64,000 nucleotides of DNA from Cupriavidus taiwanensis LMG 19424 (lineage in GTDB: Bacteria; Pseudomonadota; Gammaproteobacteria; Burkholderiales; Burkholderiaceae): NCBI RefSeq assembly GCF_000069785.1, contig NC_010528.1:1550001-1614000 (forward strand), given 5' to 3'. The notes beneath the pieces were generated by a model. That model made no database searches. It was not told where the DNA came from and saw nothing but the letters and a program-made list of their open reading frames with translations. A program made the position numbers and the translations under genes. Shown piece by piece: positions 34,596 to 45,744 of the stretch. Every line of letters begins with the position of its first letter. Position 1 is the first letter of the stretch.

Positions 34596-36353
34596 ATGCA
34601 CCGAATCGAAGAAGGCATAGTCAGAGGACGGCGTTCCAGGCTGGTGGTGCTGGCCATGGCCGCCGCGGTAATCGCGGCGACAGGCTGCGACAAGAAGGAA
34701 ACACCGCCGAAGGCGCAGCAGCCGGCTGCCCAGGCGCCCGCCGCCACCCCGGCGCCGGGCGCCGCCGCCCCGGTACCGGCGCGCGAAAATCCGCCGGTGG
34801 CCACCAGCGCTCCGGTTGCCGCGGCCTCCGCGCCCGCGCTGGCGGCGCCGGCGGCGTCCGGCAAGAAGCCGAACATCCTGGTGATCTTTGGCGATGACAT
34901 CGGCCAGACCAACATCAGCGCCTACAGCCATGGCGTGGTGGGCTACCGCACGCCGAATATCGACCGCATCGCCCAGGAGGGCATGCTTTTCACCGACTAC
35001 TACGGCGAGAACAGCTGCACGGCCGGCCGCTCCACCTTCATCACCGGTGAAGTCGGGTTGCGCACGGGCCTGCTGAAGGTCGGCATCCCGGGGGCGCCGG
35101 TCGGGCTGCAGGCGCAGAACGTGACCATTGCCCAAGCGCTGAAGCCGCTGGGATATGCCACCGGCCAGTTCGGCAAGAACCACCTGGGCGACCGCAACGA
35201 GTACCTCCCCACCGCGCATGGCTTCGACGAGTTCTTCGGCAACCTCTATCACCTGAATGCGGAGGAGGAACCCGAGCGCCCGTACTACCCGAAGAACGAC
35301 CAGGCCTGGGTCAAGGCCAATGCGCCGCGGGGTGTGATCCGCTCTTTCGCCGACGGCAAGGTGGAAGACACCGGGCCGCTGAACCGCAAGCGCATGGAAA
35401 CCATCGACGATGAAACCACGTCGGCGGCGGTCGCGTTCATGGACAAGCAGGTGAAGGCCGACAAGCCTTTCTTCGTGTGGATGAATACCACGCGCATGCA
35501 TGTGTTCACCCACGTCCGCGAGTCGATGAAGGGGCAGAGCGGCATGCCCGGCAATGAATATGCCGACGGCATGATCGAGCACGACGGCCACGTCGGCAAG
35601 CTGCTCAAGGCGCTCGACGACCTGAAGGTGGCCGACAACACCATCGTGATCTACAGCACGGACAACGGACCGAACCAGTTCAGCTGGCCGGATGCCGCGA
35701 CCACGCCGTTCCGCAGCGAGAAGGATACCAACTGGGAAGGCGCGTTCCGGGTGCCGGCGATTATCCGGTGGCCGGGCCGCATCAAGCCCAACACGGTGTC
35801 CACTACGATGATTTCCGGGCTCGACTGGTTCCCCACGCTGCTGGCCGCGGCCGGGGATGGCGATATCAAGGAGCGGCTGCTCAAGGGCACCAGCATCGGC
35901 GGGAAAACCTTCAAGGTACATCTCGATGGCTATAACTTCCTGCCATACCTGACCGGGCAGACCAATACCGGGCCGCGCCAGGACTTCTTCTACTTCAACG
36001 ATGACGGGCAACTGGTGGCGATGCGCCACAACGACTGGAAGTTCGTGTTCTGCGAGCAGCGCCAGCCGGGCGGCTTCCAGGTCTGGGCCAACCCGTTCAC
36101 CTGCCTGCGCGTGCCCAAGGCATTCAACCTGCGCATGGACCCCTATGAGCGGGCCGATACGGTTTCCGACCAGTACTATGACTGGACCGCGAAGAACGCC
36201 TACATGATCAGTTATGCGTCCTCGCGCGTGGCACCGTTCCTCCAGTCGTTCAAGGACTACCCACCCAGCCAGCGGCCGGCGAGCTTCACCATCGACCAGA
36301 TGACCGAAGCGGTGATGTCGTCGATCGACAGGGGCGCGGCCGGCGGCAAGTAA
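34596..36353 (+). CDS. Sulfatase lipoprotein with formylglycine target motif
   Basis: A 585-residue arylsulfatase-family enzyme. The lipid-attachment cysteine is about C31 (A-A-T-G-C-D) with Asp at +2, a signal that in E. coli keeps lipoproteins in the inner membrane. A ~55-residue Ala/Pro linker follows, then the sulfatase domain (P-N-I-L-V-I-F-G-D-D-I-G). The target cysteine is C141 in N-S-C-T-A-G-R-S, with Ala instead of the commoner Pro. The chain keeps the usual metal and sulfate residues (G-K-N-H-L-G-D). It should hydrolyse sulfate esters in the periplasm after activation by the nearby FGE. The substrate is unknown. Confidence 0.9.
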   Translation: MHRIEEGIVRGRRSRLVVLAMAAAVIAATGCDKKETPPKAQQPAAQAPAATPAPGAAAPVPARENPPVATSAPVAAASAPALAAPAASGKKPNILVIFGDDIGQTNISAYSHGVVGYRTPNIDRIAQEGMLFTDYYGENSCTAGRSTFITGEVGLRTGLLKVGIPGAPVGLQAQNVTIAQALKPLGYATGQFGKNHLGDRNEYLPTAHGFDEFFGNLYHLNAEEEPERPYYPKNDQAWVKANAPRGVIRSFADGKVEDTGPLNRKRMETIDDETTSAAVAFMDKQVKADKPFFVWMNTTRMHVFTHVRESMKGQSGMPGNEYADGMIEHDGHVGKLLKALDDLKVADNTIVIYSTDNGPNQFSWPDAATTPFRSEKDTNWEGAFRVPAIIRWPGRIKPNTVSTTMISGLDWFPTLLAAAGDGDIKERLLKGTSIGGKTFKVHLDGYNFLPYLTGQTNTGPRQDFFYFNDDGQLVAMRHNDWKFVFCEQRQPGGFQVWANPFTCLRVPKAFNLRMDPYERADTVSDQYYDWTAKNAYMISYASSRVAPFLQSFKDYPPSQRPASFTIDQMTEAVMSSIDRGAAGGK

Positions 36354-36422
36354 CCTCCGGCGTAACCGGCCAGCCGGCCTCCGATGCAGGGGCCGGCTGG
36401 CCCATTCCAGAGGGATCGCACC

Positions 36423-39067
36423 ATGGTAGAAGCGCGCGCCGGCGCAGGCTCCGGCAAGGATAAGGTGCGGCATGCGACGGCCACCAACGGGCAGGGCGCC
36501 CGGGCCGCCGCGCAGGCAGGGCAGGACAAGCTGGCGTGGCAGGACGCCGTGCTGGTGCCTGCCCTGCTGCTTTTTGCCTCGGGCACCGCGGGGCTGGTTT
36601 TTCAGGTGCTGTGGATCCGGCAACTTGCGCTGGTGGTGGGCGTCGAAGTCCACGCTGTCACTACCGCCGTGAGCGCGTTTTTCGGTGGCCTGGCACTGGG
36701 CGGCTGGGCCTTCGGCCGCAGTGCCGACCGCCATGGTGATCCGCTGCGGCTGTATGCCCGGCTCGAGATCGCGGTGCTGCTACTGGGCATCGGCGCGACG
36801 CTGGCACTGGCCCGCGCCGCCGCGCCGTTTGCCTGGATGGAGGACCGGGTGGGCCTGCTGGCGTGGGCGTTGCCGTTCGTGCTGGTGATCCTGCCGGCGG
36901 CCGCGATGGGCGGCACGCTGCCGGTGCTGATGCGCGTGCTGGGCTCGCGCCCGGGCCGCGTTGGCACCCACGGCGGGCGGCTCTATGCCGCCAACACCGC
37001 CGGCGCGATCGCCGGCACGCTGCTGGCGGGCTTTGTGCTGGTGCCCGGGCTTGGCATCCTCGGCAGCGCCATGGCGGCGGGCGCGCTCAACGGCGTTGCG
37101 GCGCTGGCAGCGTGGCTGCTGGCGCGGCGGGCAACGAACCCGTCCGCTCCCGCCGGCGCTCATGCAGCGCAAGATGCCGCTGCCACCGGCGATGTCGCCA
37201 ACGGCCGGCTCGCGCTGCTGCTGTATGCCGCCGCCGGCGGCATCGCGCTGGGCTATGAGGTGGTGTGGTCGCAGGCGATCGTCCAGTTTCTCAGCACCCG
37301 CACCTTCGCCTTCACCGTGGTGCTGGCCACCTACCTGGCGGGGCTGGCCATCGGCAGCGCGCTCGCCGCGCGCCATGCCGACCGCGTGCGCGATCCGTGG
37401 GGTGCCTTCGGTTTGCTGGTGGCGGCGGCCGGGCTGGTGGCGTTGCTGGAATTCGTGCTGCTGGGCGAATGGCTGCTGCGCGCACAGGGCAGCCTGTCGG
37501 CGTGGGTGCAGGCGCTGACCGCGAGCCCGTTGCTGGCGGCGTGCGCGAGATTTGCGCTGGCGGCGCTGACGGTGGTGTTCGTACCGACGCTGCTGCTCGG
37601 TGCGGCGTTCCCGTTCGTGCTGCGCGTCAGTGTCGACAGCCGGCGCATCGGCGCGGGCGTGGGCAGCGTGATCGCGCTCAACACGCTGGGCGGCATCGCC
37701 GGCACGGCGCTGGCCGGCTTCGTGCTGGTGCCTCACCTGGGGCTGGTGCGTACGCTGTCGCTGCTGGCGGTCGCGGCGGCGGTGGTCGGCGTGGTGGCGG
37801 TGGCGCTGGGCAGTGGGGTGCGGCCCGCGGCGCGCTGGGCGGTGCCGATGTTGGGTGTGCTGGCGGTGATCGCCGCTGCGCTGGCGCCGCCGGACCGCCT
37901 CGCCACGCTGCTGGCGCGGGCGCGCGGCGGCGAACTGGTGTTCTACGAGGAAGGGCGCGGCGCCACCGTGGCGGTGGTGGAGCAGGCCTCCGCCACCAAC
38001 CGCTTCCGGCGCCTCTACATTCAGGGCGTGTCCAATTCCGGCGATGCCATGACCTCGCAGCGCTATATGCGGCTGCAGGCGCTGCTGCCGTTGATCGTGC
38101 ACAACGGCACGCCGAAGTCTGCGCTGGTGATCGGCCTGGGCACCGGCATCACGGCCGGCGCGACGCTGGCGTGGCCAGGGCTGGAGCAGCGCGTGGTGGC
38201 GGAGTTGCTGCCGCCGGTCGCACGCGCGGTGCCCAGCTTCAAGGGGAATTTCGGCGTGGCCACCGACCCGCGCGTGGAGATCCGCCTGCGCGACGGCCGG
38301 CGCGAGCTGCTGCAGAGCCCGCAGCACTACGACCTGATCACGCTGGAGCCGCCGCCGCCGTCTGCCGTCGGCGTGGCCAACCTCTATTCGACCGATTTCT
38401 ACCGCCTGGCCGCGGCGCGGCTGCAACCCGGGGGGCTGGTCGCGCAGTGGCTGCCGCTGCCGACGCAGAACGACGCCGATACGCGCATGCTGGTGCGCAG
38501 CTTCCTCGACGTGTTCCCGCACGCCACGCTGTGGACCACCGAGCTGCACGAGATGCTGCTGGTCGGTTCGATGTCGCCATTACCGCTGGATGTAGCGCAG
38601 ATCCGCGCGCGCTTTGCGCAGCCCGGGGTCGCCGCGGCCCTGCAGGCGGTCGGCGTGCGCTCGGCCGCGGCGCTGCTGGCCACCTGGGTCACCGACCGGG
38701 CGGGGCTGGACTGGTATGCGGCCGACGCCCCACCCGTGACCGACGACCGCCCGCGCATCGAGTACGCCGGCTGGGTCCGCCCCGACGCCTTCCCGGAATC
38801 GTTGTCCAGGCTGCTGTCGCTGCAGAGCGAGCCGCCGCTGGCGGGCGCCGACGATGCCTTCTGGCGCGAACTGCGCCACGAGCGCGAGATCCTGCACACG
38901 TTCTACCACGCCGGTCTCGACGCCTACCGCGGCGACCGCGAGGCGTGGGCCAGCCATATCACGCAGGCCATGCGCGCCGATCCCGACAATCCCTACTATG
39001 CGTGGTTCGTCGGCGGCCAGGGCCGCCGCGCTCCGGCTGCATCACAGAACACCCCAAGGAACGCCCC

Positions 39068-39071
<4 letters not shown>
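36423..39071 (+). CDS. MFS-like/spermidine-synthase-domain fusion membrane protein
   Basis: An 882-residue protein. About 14 membrane segments fill residues ~40-495. A spermidine/spermine-synthase-fold domain follows, with a SAM/decarboxylated-SAM motif V-I-G-L-G-T-G-I-T-A-G at ~570-580, and a soluble tail ends the protein. The catalytic aspartate of aminopropyltransferases is replaced: the motif reads I-T-L-E-P-P-P-P-S with E642, so true spermidine synthesis is unlikely. Such fusions are common but unassigned. The ATG overlaps nothing upstream; its stop overlaps the moxR start (ATGA), tying it to that operon. Confidence 0.84.
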
Positions 39072-40042
<971 letters not shown>

Positions 40043-40060
40043 CCAACCGCGAAGGCACCC

Positions 40061-41080
40061 ATGCGCCTGCCATTCCGCGCCATCGCCCGCGCTGCCCCGG
40101 CGGTGCACGCACCGTCGTCGCAGGCAGTGGCCGGTGTCAGCGTGGATGACGCGGCGCTGGCGCGGCTTGAGGTGGCTGCGCGCGACTTCCATTTCCTGCC
40201 GCGCCAGCCGGTGCACAGCGTGCTGGCCGGGCGCCATGCCTCGCGGGTGCGCGGGCGCGGCCTGGCTTTCGAGGAATTGCGCCTGTACTTGCCCGGCGAC
40301 GATATCCGCAGCATGGACTGGCGCGTGACCGCGCGCACCGGCCGGCCCCATGTGCGCGTCTACACCGAGGAAAAAGACCGTCCGGTGCTGCTGGTGGTGG
40401 ACCAGCGCATCAACATGTTCTTCGGCAGCCGGCGCGCGATGAAGTCGGTCAGCGCGGCCGAGGCCGCGGCGCTGGCCGCGTGGCGCGTGCTGGCCGAGGG
40501 CGACCGCGTCGGCGGCGTGGTGCTGGGGGATGACCGTATCGAAGCGTTTGCCCCACGCCGCAGCCGCGACGCCGTGCAGCAGCTGCTGGGCGGCATCGCG
40601 CGCTTCAACCAGGCCCTGCGCGCCGATGCGCCGGCGCGCCGCGCCGCGGGGCAGCTGAACGCGGCGCTGGAGCGCACCGCGCGCATGGCGCGCCACGATT
40701 GCCTGGTCATCGTGGTCAGCGATTTCGACGGCCATGACACCCGCACCCGCGACCTGATGCTGGCACTCGCGACGCACAACGATGTGCTGACCATCCTGGT
40801 CCACGACCCGTTCCTCGGTGCGCTGCCAGGCTCCGGACAGCTGGTGGTCAGCGATGGCGAACTGCAGGTCGAGCTGGGCTTCGGTCACGCAGCCACGCGG
40901 CGCGGCATCGCCGAATTTGCCGATGCGCGCGCCAGGTCGCTGCTGGACTGGCACCATGCCATGGGCGTGCCGCTGCTGCCGCTGTCCGCCGCCGAGGAGA
41001 CCGCGCCGCAGTTGCGGCGGCTGCTGGGCCGGCCGCTGCAGCAGGCGCCGGTGCGGCAACGCACGGGGGCGGCGCGATGA
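40061..41080 (+). CDS. DUF58 protein of the MoxR operon
   Basis: A 339-residue DUF58 protein. The signature [15 protein letters not shown] is near residue 84. A von Willebrand-like fold follows, seen in V-L-L-V-V-D-Q-R and I-V-V-S-D-F-D-G. The MIDAS Ser positions are not complete, which is normal for DUF58. It probably acts with MoxR on a membrane partner. It starts 18 bases after moxR, and its stop overlaps the next ATG (ATGA). Confidence 0.9.
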   Translation: MRLPFRAIARAAPAVHAPSSQAVAGVSVDDAALARLEVAARDFHFLPRQPVHSVLAGRHASRVRGRGLAFEELRLYLPGDDIRSMDWRVTARTGRPHVRVYTEEKDRPVLLVVDQRINMFFGSRRAMKSVSAAEAAALAAWRVLAEGDRVGGVVLGDDRIEAFAPRRSRDAVQQLLGGIARFNQALRADAPARRAAGQLNAALERTARMARHDCLVIVVSDFDGHDTRTRDLMLALATHNDVLTILVHDPFLGALPGSGQLVVSDGELQVELGFGHAATRRGIAEFADARARSLLDWHHAMGVPLLPLSAAEETAPQLRRLLGRPLQQAPVRQRTGAAR

Positions 41081-41592
41081 GCCTCACGCACAGCGCCGCC
41101 CCGGCAACCCTGGCAACGCTGGCCGATCTCGCCGTGCCGCCGCTGCCTTCGTGGATGCCGCAGACCATCGGCTGGCCGATCGCCGGGGGCTTGCTGCTGC
41201 TGGCGCTGGCGTGGGCGGCCTGGCGCGCCTGGCGGCGCTATCGCGCCAACCGCTACCGGCGCGAGGCGCTGGCGGAACTGGCGGCGCTGCCGCTGGATCC
41301 GGACCCCGCACACCGTGCCGAGGCCTTGCGCGCGATGGCGGCGCTGCTCAAGCGCACCGCGCTGGCGGCATGGCCGCGCGCGCAGGTGGCCAGCCTGGCC
41401 GGCGCCGGCTGGGCCGAATTCCTGCGGGCGCATGCGGGACGGGCCCAGGATGTCGCGCCGCAGCTTGCGGCCCTGGTGCAGGACGCCGAGTACCGCGGCG
41501 ACGCCGCGCTGGCGCAATGGCCCGACACCGAGGTGCGCGCCGTCGCCGCGGCATGCCGGCGCTGGATCGCGCAGCACCATGTACCAGTTTGA
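41077..41592 (+). CDS. DUF4381 membrane protein
   Basis: A 171-residue protein with one membrane helix near residues 29-49 (I-A-G-G-L-L-L-L-A-L-A-W-A-A-W-R-A-W) followed by a cytoplasmic helical tail, the plan of DUF4381. The family occurs almost only in MoxR/vWA operons. It overlaps DUF58 by four bases and batA by 14 bases, so all are made together. It may bridge the ATPase and the vWA proteins; no direct evidence. Confidence 0.87.
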   Translation: MSLTHSAAPATLATLADLAVPPLPSWMPQTIGWPIAGGLLLLALAWAAWRAWRRYRANRYRREALAELAALPLDPDPAHRAEALRAMAALLKRTALAAWPRAQVASLAGAGWAEFLRAHAGRAQDVAPQLAALVQDAEYRGDAALAQWPDTEVRAVAAACRRWIAQHHVPV

Positions 41593-42658
41593 ATACCCCT
41601 GGCTCTTCGCGCTGCTGCCACTGCCCGTGCTGCTGTGGTGGTGGCTGCCGCCGTACCGCGAGGAAAGCCCGTCGGTGCGCCTGCCGTTCTTCGGCGAGGT
41701 GGCCAGCGCCGCGGGGCTGACGCCGGCCGCCGGCGCCGTGGTGCCGCGCCGCAACCGGCTGCAATGGGTGCTGGCGCCGCTGGCATGGGCGCTGGTGGTG
41801 ACGGCGCTGGCGCGGCCGCAGTTCCTGGAAGCGCCGATCGAGAAGATGCAGCCGGCACGCGACCTGCTGATCGCGCTGGACCTGTCCCAGTCGATGGATA
41901 CACGCGATTTCCGCGACCCGGCTGGCGCGCTGATTCCGCGTGTGCAGGCGGTGCGCCAGGTCGTGAGCGGCTTCGTGGCGAGGCGGCCGGGCGACCGCAT
42001 CGGCCTGATCGTGTTCGGCGACGCCCCGTATCCGCTGGCCCCGTTCACGCTGGATCACCGGCTGGTGCAGACGCTGATCGCCGACCTGCTGCCCGGCATG
42101 GCTGGCCCGAGCACAGCGCTGGGCGATGCCATCGGGCTCGGTATCAAGATGTTCGAGCATAGCGAGGCGCCGGAGAAAGTGCTGATCGTACTGACCGACG
42201 GCAACGACACCGCCAGCCGGATGCCGCCGGAGCGCGCCGGGGGCATCGCCAAAGAACGCAAGGTAGTGGTGCATACCATCGGTATTGGCGATCCCAACGC
42301 CTCGGGCGAGGAGAAGGTCGATCTCGACGTGCTGCAGAAGCTGGCGGCGCAGACCGGTGGGCGCTATTTCTTCGGCGCCGACCAGGCCGGCCTTGAGACC
42401 ATCTACGCGACGTTGGACCAGATCACGCCGCACAACCAGAAGACGCTGTCGTGGCGGCCACGGCGCGAGCTGTTCATGTGGCCGCTGGGCGCGGCGCTGG
42501 CGCTGGTGCTGGGTTACCAGCTGCTGATGTTCGGCTATTCGGCGTGGCTGGCGCGGCCGCGTCGGCGCCAGGCGGCAGGGAAAGACGAAGCACCGGATGC
42601 CGCCGAAGCGTCAGACCCGCCAGGCGCCATGGCCGATGCCACCGGGGGAGGGCGCTGA
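41579..42658 (+). CDS. BatA-type von Willebrand domain membrane protein
   Basis: A 359-residue protein with N-terminal membrane segments, a vWA domain and a C-terminal membrane helix. The MIDAS motif D-L-S-Q-S-M-D begins at D101 and is complete, as is T-D-G-N-D; it should bind a divalent metal. The order membrane-vWA-membrane places the domain on the inner-membrane face of one side. The ATG lies inside the previous gene; its last base overlaps the next start (TGATG). Confidence 0.9.
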   Translation: MYQFEYPWLFALLPLPVLLWWWLPPYREESPSVRLPFFGEVASAAGLTPAAGAVVPRRNRLQWVLAPLAWALVVTALARPQFLEAPIEKMQPARDLLIALDLSQSMDTRDFRDPAGALIPRVQAVRQVVSGFVARRPGDRIGLIVFGDAPYPLAPFTLDHRLVQTLIADLLPGMAGPSTALGDAIGLGIKMFEHSEAPEKVLIVLTDGNDTASRMPPERAGGIAKERKVVVHTIGIGDPNASGEEKVDLDVLQKLAAQTGGRYFFGADQAGLETIYATLDQITPHNQKTLSWRPRRELFMWPLGAALALVLGYQLLMFGYSAWLARPRRRQAAGKDEAPDAAEASDPPGAMADATGGGR

Positions 42659-44319
42659 TGCCGGCCTGGCTGGAGACGCTCTCCCACTTCCATTTCCTGC
42701 GCCCGTGGTGGCTGCTCGGGCTGATGCCGGCCGTGCTGCTGGTGTGGGCAGTGCGGCGCCGCGGCGATGTGCGGCGGCGCTGGCGCGAGACCATCGCGCC
42801 GCACCTGCTCGACGCGCTGATGCTGGGCGAACGCCGCCGCCTGGCGCTGCGCCCGGTGCACCTGACCGCGCTGCTGCTGGCGCTGGGCGCGGTGGCGCTG
42901 GCGGGCCCGAGCTGGCGCCAGGAGCGCCCGCCGTTCCTCGACGACAAGGCGCCGCTGGCGATCGCCGTGGACCTGTCCCCCAGCATGGACGCGGTCGACG
43001 TCACGCCCACGCGGCTGGAGCGCGCCAAGCTCAAGATCAAGGCGCTGCTGGCGCGCCGCGACGGCGGCCGCACCGCCCTCTATGCCTATGCCGGCTCGAC
43101 CCACCTGGTGCTGCCGCTGACCGACGACGCCAGCCTGCTGCAGACCTTCGCCGATGCGCTGCAGACGCGCATCATGCCGGTGCCCGGGCGCGACATGGCC
43201 CAGGCGCTGCGCGTGATCGACGCCGACCTGAAACGCGAGCCGGTGCCGGGCACCATCCTGTTCCTGACCGACGCCGTCGACCCGGCCGCCGCGGCGGCGT
43301 TCCGCGCCCAGGCCGGCAGCGGCCGCAGCCAGCCGGTGGTGTTGGCGCTGGGCACTGCGCAGGGCGGGCCGCTGCGCAATGCCGCTGGGGGCTTCGTCGA
43401 GCAGGACGGCGCGCGCATATTTGCGCGGCTCGATGTGAAAGCGCTGGAGCGCTTTGGCCATGAAGGCGGCGTGCCGGTGGCGACCTTCACGCCGGACAGC
43501 GACGACGACGTGGCCTGGGTGCAGCGCCACGTGCAGTCGCATCTCGAACGAATGCAGGCCGGGGACCGCACACGTTGGAAGGACGAGGGCTGGTGGCTCG
43601 TGGCGCCGATCGCGCTGCTGGCGATGCTGTGGTTCCGCAAGGGCTGGACCGTGCGCTGGAGCGCGGGCCTGCTGCTGGCGCTGGCGCTGGCCACGCCGCC
43701 CGAGGCGCGCGCGCAGTCATCCGCGTCAGCCACGCAAGGCAGCGCGGTACGCCCATGGCGCTTTGTCGACCTGTGGCTGACGCACGACCAGCAAGGCCGG
43801 CGCGCCTTCGAACAGGGCGACTTTGCGCGCGCCGCGACGCTGTTCGACGACCCGATGTGGCGCGGCATCGCCCAGTATCGCGCCGGCCAGTACGCGCAGG
43901 CGGTGCAGAGCTTCGCGCGGGTCGATTCCGCGCAGGCCGACTACAACCAGGGCAATGCGCTGGCGCGGCAAGGCCAGTACCAGCAGGCCGCGGCGCGCTA
44001 CCGCCAGGCGCTCAGGCGCCAGCCGCAGTGGCCGGCGGCAGCCGCCAATCTGGCGCTGATGGAAAAGCTGCTGGCGCAGCAATTGCCGAAGGACAAGCCG
44101 GATTCCGACGACGGCGAAGAGCCGCCCGACCTGCCGCCGGACCAGGTCAAGTACGACGCCGCGAAGCCGTCGGCGCCGGGCGGCAAGTCGCTGCAGGTAG
44201 TGCTGACGCAGGACGCCGAGATGTGGATGCGCGCGATCCAGACCACGCCGACCGACCTGCTGCAGCGCAAGTTCGCGTTGCAGCACGGCCAGGCCGCGCC
44301 CGGACAAGGCTCGCGATGA
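42658..44319 (+). CDS. BatB/BatC-type fusion: von Willebrand domain plus TPR
   Basis: A 553-residue protein. Two N-terminal membrane helices are followed by a vWA domain with MIDAS motif D-L-S-P-S-M-D at D105. Near residue 310 are further membrane helices, then TPR-like repeats (residues ~385-480: A-G-Q-Y-A-Q-A-V-Q-S-F-A, G-Q-Y-Q-Q-A-A-A-R-Y-R). Other species encode these parts as separate BatB and BatC proteins. An acidic P-D-S-D-D-G-E-E tail segment precedes the end. Overlap ATGA with batD. Confidence 0.88.
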   Translation: MPAWLETLSHFHFLRPWWLLGLMPAVLLVWAVRRRGDVRRRWRETIAPHLLDALMLGERRRLALRPVHLTALLLALGAVALAGPSWRQERPPFLDDKAPLAIAVDLSPSMDAVDVTPTRLERAKLKIKALLARRDGGRTALYAYAGSTHLVLPLTDDASLLQTFADALQTRIMPVPGRDMAQALRVIDADLKREPVPGTILFLTDAVDPAAAAAFRAQAGSGRSQPVVLALGTAQGGPLRNAAGGFVEQDGARIFARLDVKALERFGHEGGVPVATFTPDSDDDVAWVQRHVQSHLERMQAGDRTRWKDEGWWLVAPIALLAMLWFRKGWTVRWSAGLLLALALATPPEARAQSSASATQGSAVRPWRFVDLWLTHDQQGRRAFEQGDFARAATLFDDPMWRGIAQYRAGQYAQAVQSFARVDSAQADYNQGNALARQGQYQQAAARYRQALRRQPQWPAAAANLALMEKLLAQQLPKDKPDSDDGEEPPDLPPDQVKYDAAKPSAPGGKSLQVVLTQDAEMWMRAIQTTPTDLLQRKFALQHGQAAPGQGSR

Positions 44320-45710
44320 CGCGCCGGCCCATGTCCCTGGGCGCGTGGCAGCGGCGCATCGCGCCGCTGGTCCTGCTGCTGGCGGCGTGGCTGTGGCCGT
44401 GGCTGGCGCAGGCAGCCGCCGGGCCCGTCGTGCGCGTGGAAGTCGGCGCGCGGCAGCCGGTGCTGGTGGGCCAGCAGGTTGCCATCGACGTCACCATCCT
44501 CGCGCCCAACTATTTCCTGTCAGCGCCGCAGTTCCCGGCACTCGAGGTTCCGGGGGCGGTGGTCACCTTGCCGGATGCGCGCGCCGTGAATTCCACCGAG
44601 ACCATCGACGGCGTGGCCTATGCGGGCATCCGCAAGACCTATGCCTTCACCGCCGAGCAGGATGGCGATTTCCAGCTGCCGGCCGCGACCGTACGTGTGA
44701 CCTACGCCGGCGACGACGGCGCGCCGCGCGAGGGCAGCGTCACCTTGCCGGTCACCACGATCCGGGCCGGCACGGGCGGCAAAAGCACCGCGGCGGCGGG
44801 CGCTGCCGCCGGCCGGCGCTTGCTGCCGGTGGCGCGGCTCAGCGTGACGCAGACGCTGGACCACAACCCCGACCACGGCGTGGTCCGGCTGCATGCGGGC
44901 GATGCGCTGGTGCGCACCGTCACCACCTTCGCGCCGCAGACCCGGGCGATGATGATCGTGCCGCCGCCGGCCGCGGCGCCGCGCGGCGTGCGCATGTTCC
45001 GCGCGGATGCGCGGCTGTCCGACCAGGCACAAGATCAGGCGAGGGGGCCGGGCGGCACGCGTATCGATACGCTGACCTATGTGTTCGAGCGGCCCGGCAG
45101 CTATACGCTGCCCCCGGTCACGGTTGACTGGGTCGATCCCGCCACGCGCCAGCCGGCCAGCTCCGAAGCGCCGGCGGTGAAGGTCGAGGTGGCCGCCGCG
45201 CGCAACGCCGGGGCGCTTGCGCCGGACGGGCCATCGGCCGGCGCGCTGCCGGGCGAGGGCGGCCTGCCGTGGCGCACGCTGCTGTGGGCCGCGGGCGCGC
45301 TGCTCGGCGCGGCCGTGCTGGCGCTGCTGTGGCGGCGGCTGCGGCCGCGCCTGGCGCGCCTGCGGCAACGGCGCGCCGGGCGCCGCCGCGCCCGCGCAGA
45401 TGGCGCCGATGCGCGGCTGGCGGCCACGCTGCGGGCTTGCCGCGCGGGCGATGCGGCCGCCGCCAGCCTGGCGCTGGGCGGCTGGACCCGCACCGCCCAC
45501 GGCACCACGCCCGCGGCCTGGGCCGAAGCCGCCGGTGATGCCGCACTGGCCGATGCCGTCACCGGCCTGCAACGCCATCTCTACGGGGCGGCGCCAGTGC
45601 CGTCCGCCTGGGACGGCAACCCGCTCGCCCAGGCGCTGGGCCGCTACGCCACACCCGCCCCGCGGCGCGGGCACCAGCCCGCGCCGGCGCTGCCACCGCT
45701 CAATCCCTGA
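44316..45710 (+). CDS. BatD-type protein
   Basis: A 464-residue protein with a signal peptide (residues 1-34), two or three beta-sandwich domains of the BatD type, a membrane helix near residues 322-342 and an Arg-rich cytoplasmic tail. BatD proteins are the usual last member of MoxR/Bat operons and may present periplasmic partners. It starts by ATGA overlap with the BatB/TPR gene and ends 34 bases before the AspT-type gene. Confidence 0.87.
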   Translation: MTRRPMSLGAWQRRIAPLVLLLAAWLWPWLAQAAAGPVVRVEVGARQPVLVGQQVAIDVTILAPNYFLSAPQFPALEVPGAVVTLPDARAVNSTETIDGVAYAGIRKTYAFTAEQDGDFQLPAATVRVTYAGDDGAPREGSVTLPVTTIRAGTGGKSTAAAGAAAGRRLLPVARLSVTQTLDHNPDHGVVRLHAGDALVRTVTTFAPQTRAMMIVPPPAAAPRGVRMFRADARLSDQAQDQARGPGGTRIDTLTYVFERPGSYTLPPVTVDWVDPATRQPASSEAPAVKVEVAAARNAGALAPDGPSAGALPGEGGLPWRTLLWAAGALLGAAVLALLWRRLRPRLARLRQRRAGRRRARADGADARLAATLRACRAGDAAAASLALGGWTRTAHGTTPAAWAEAAGDAALADAVTGLQRHLYGAAPVPSAWDGNPLAQALGRYATPAPRRGHQPAPALPPLNP

Positions 45711-45744
45711 GCCCGCCGCTTCCACGAACCCAACCCGCGCCCCC

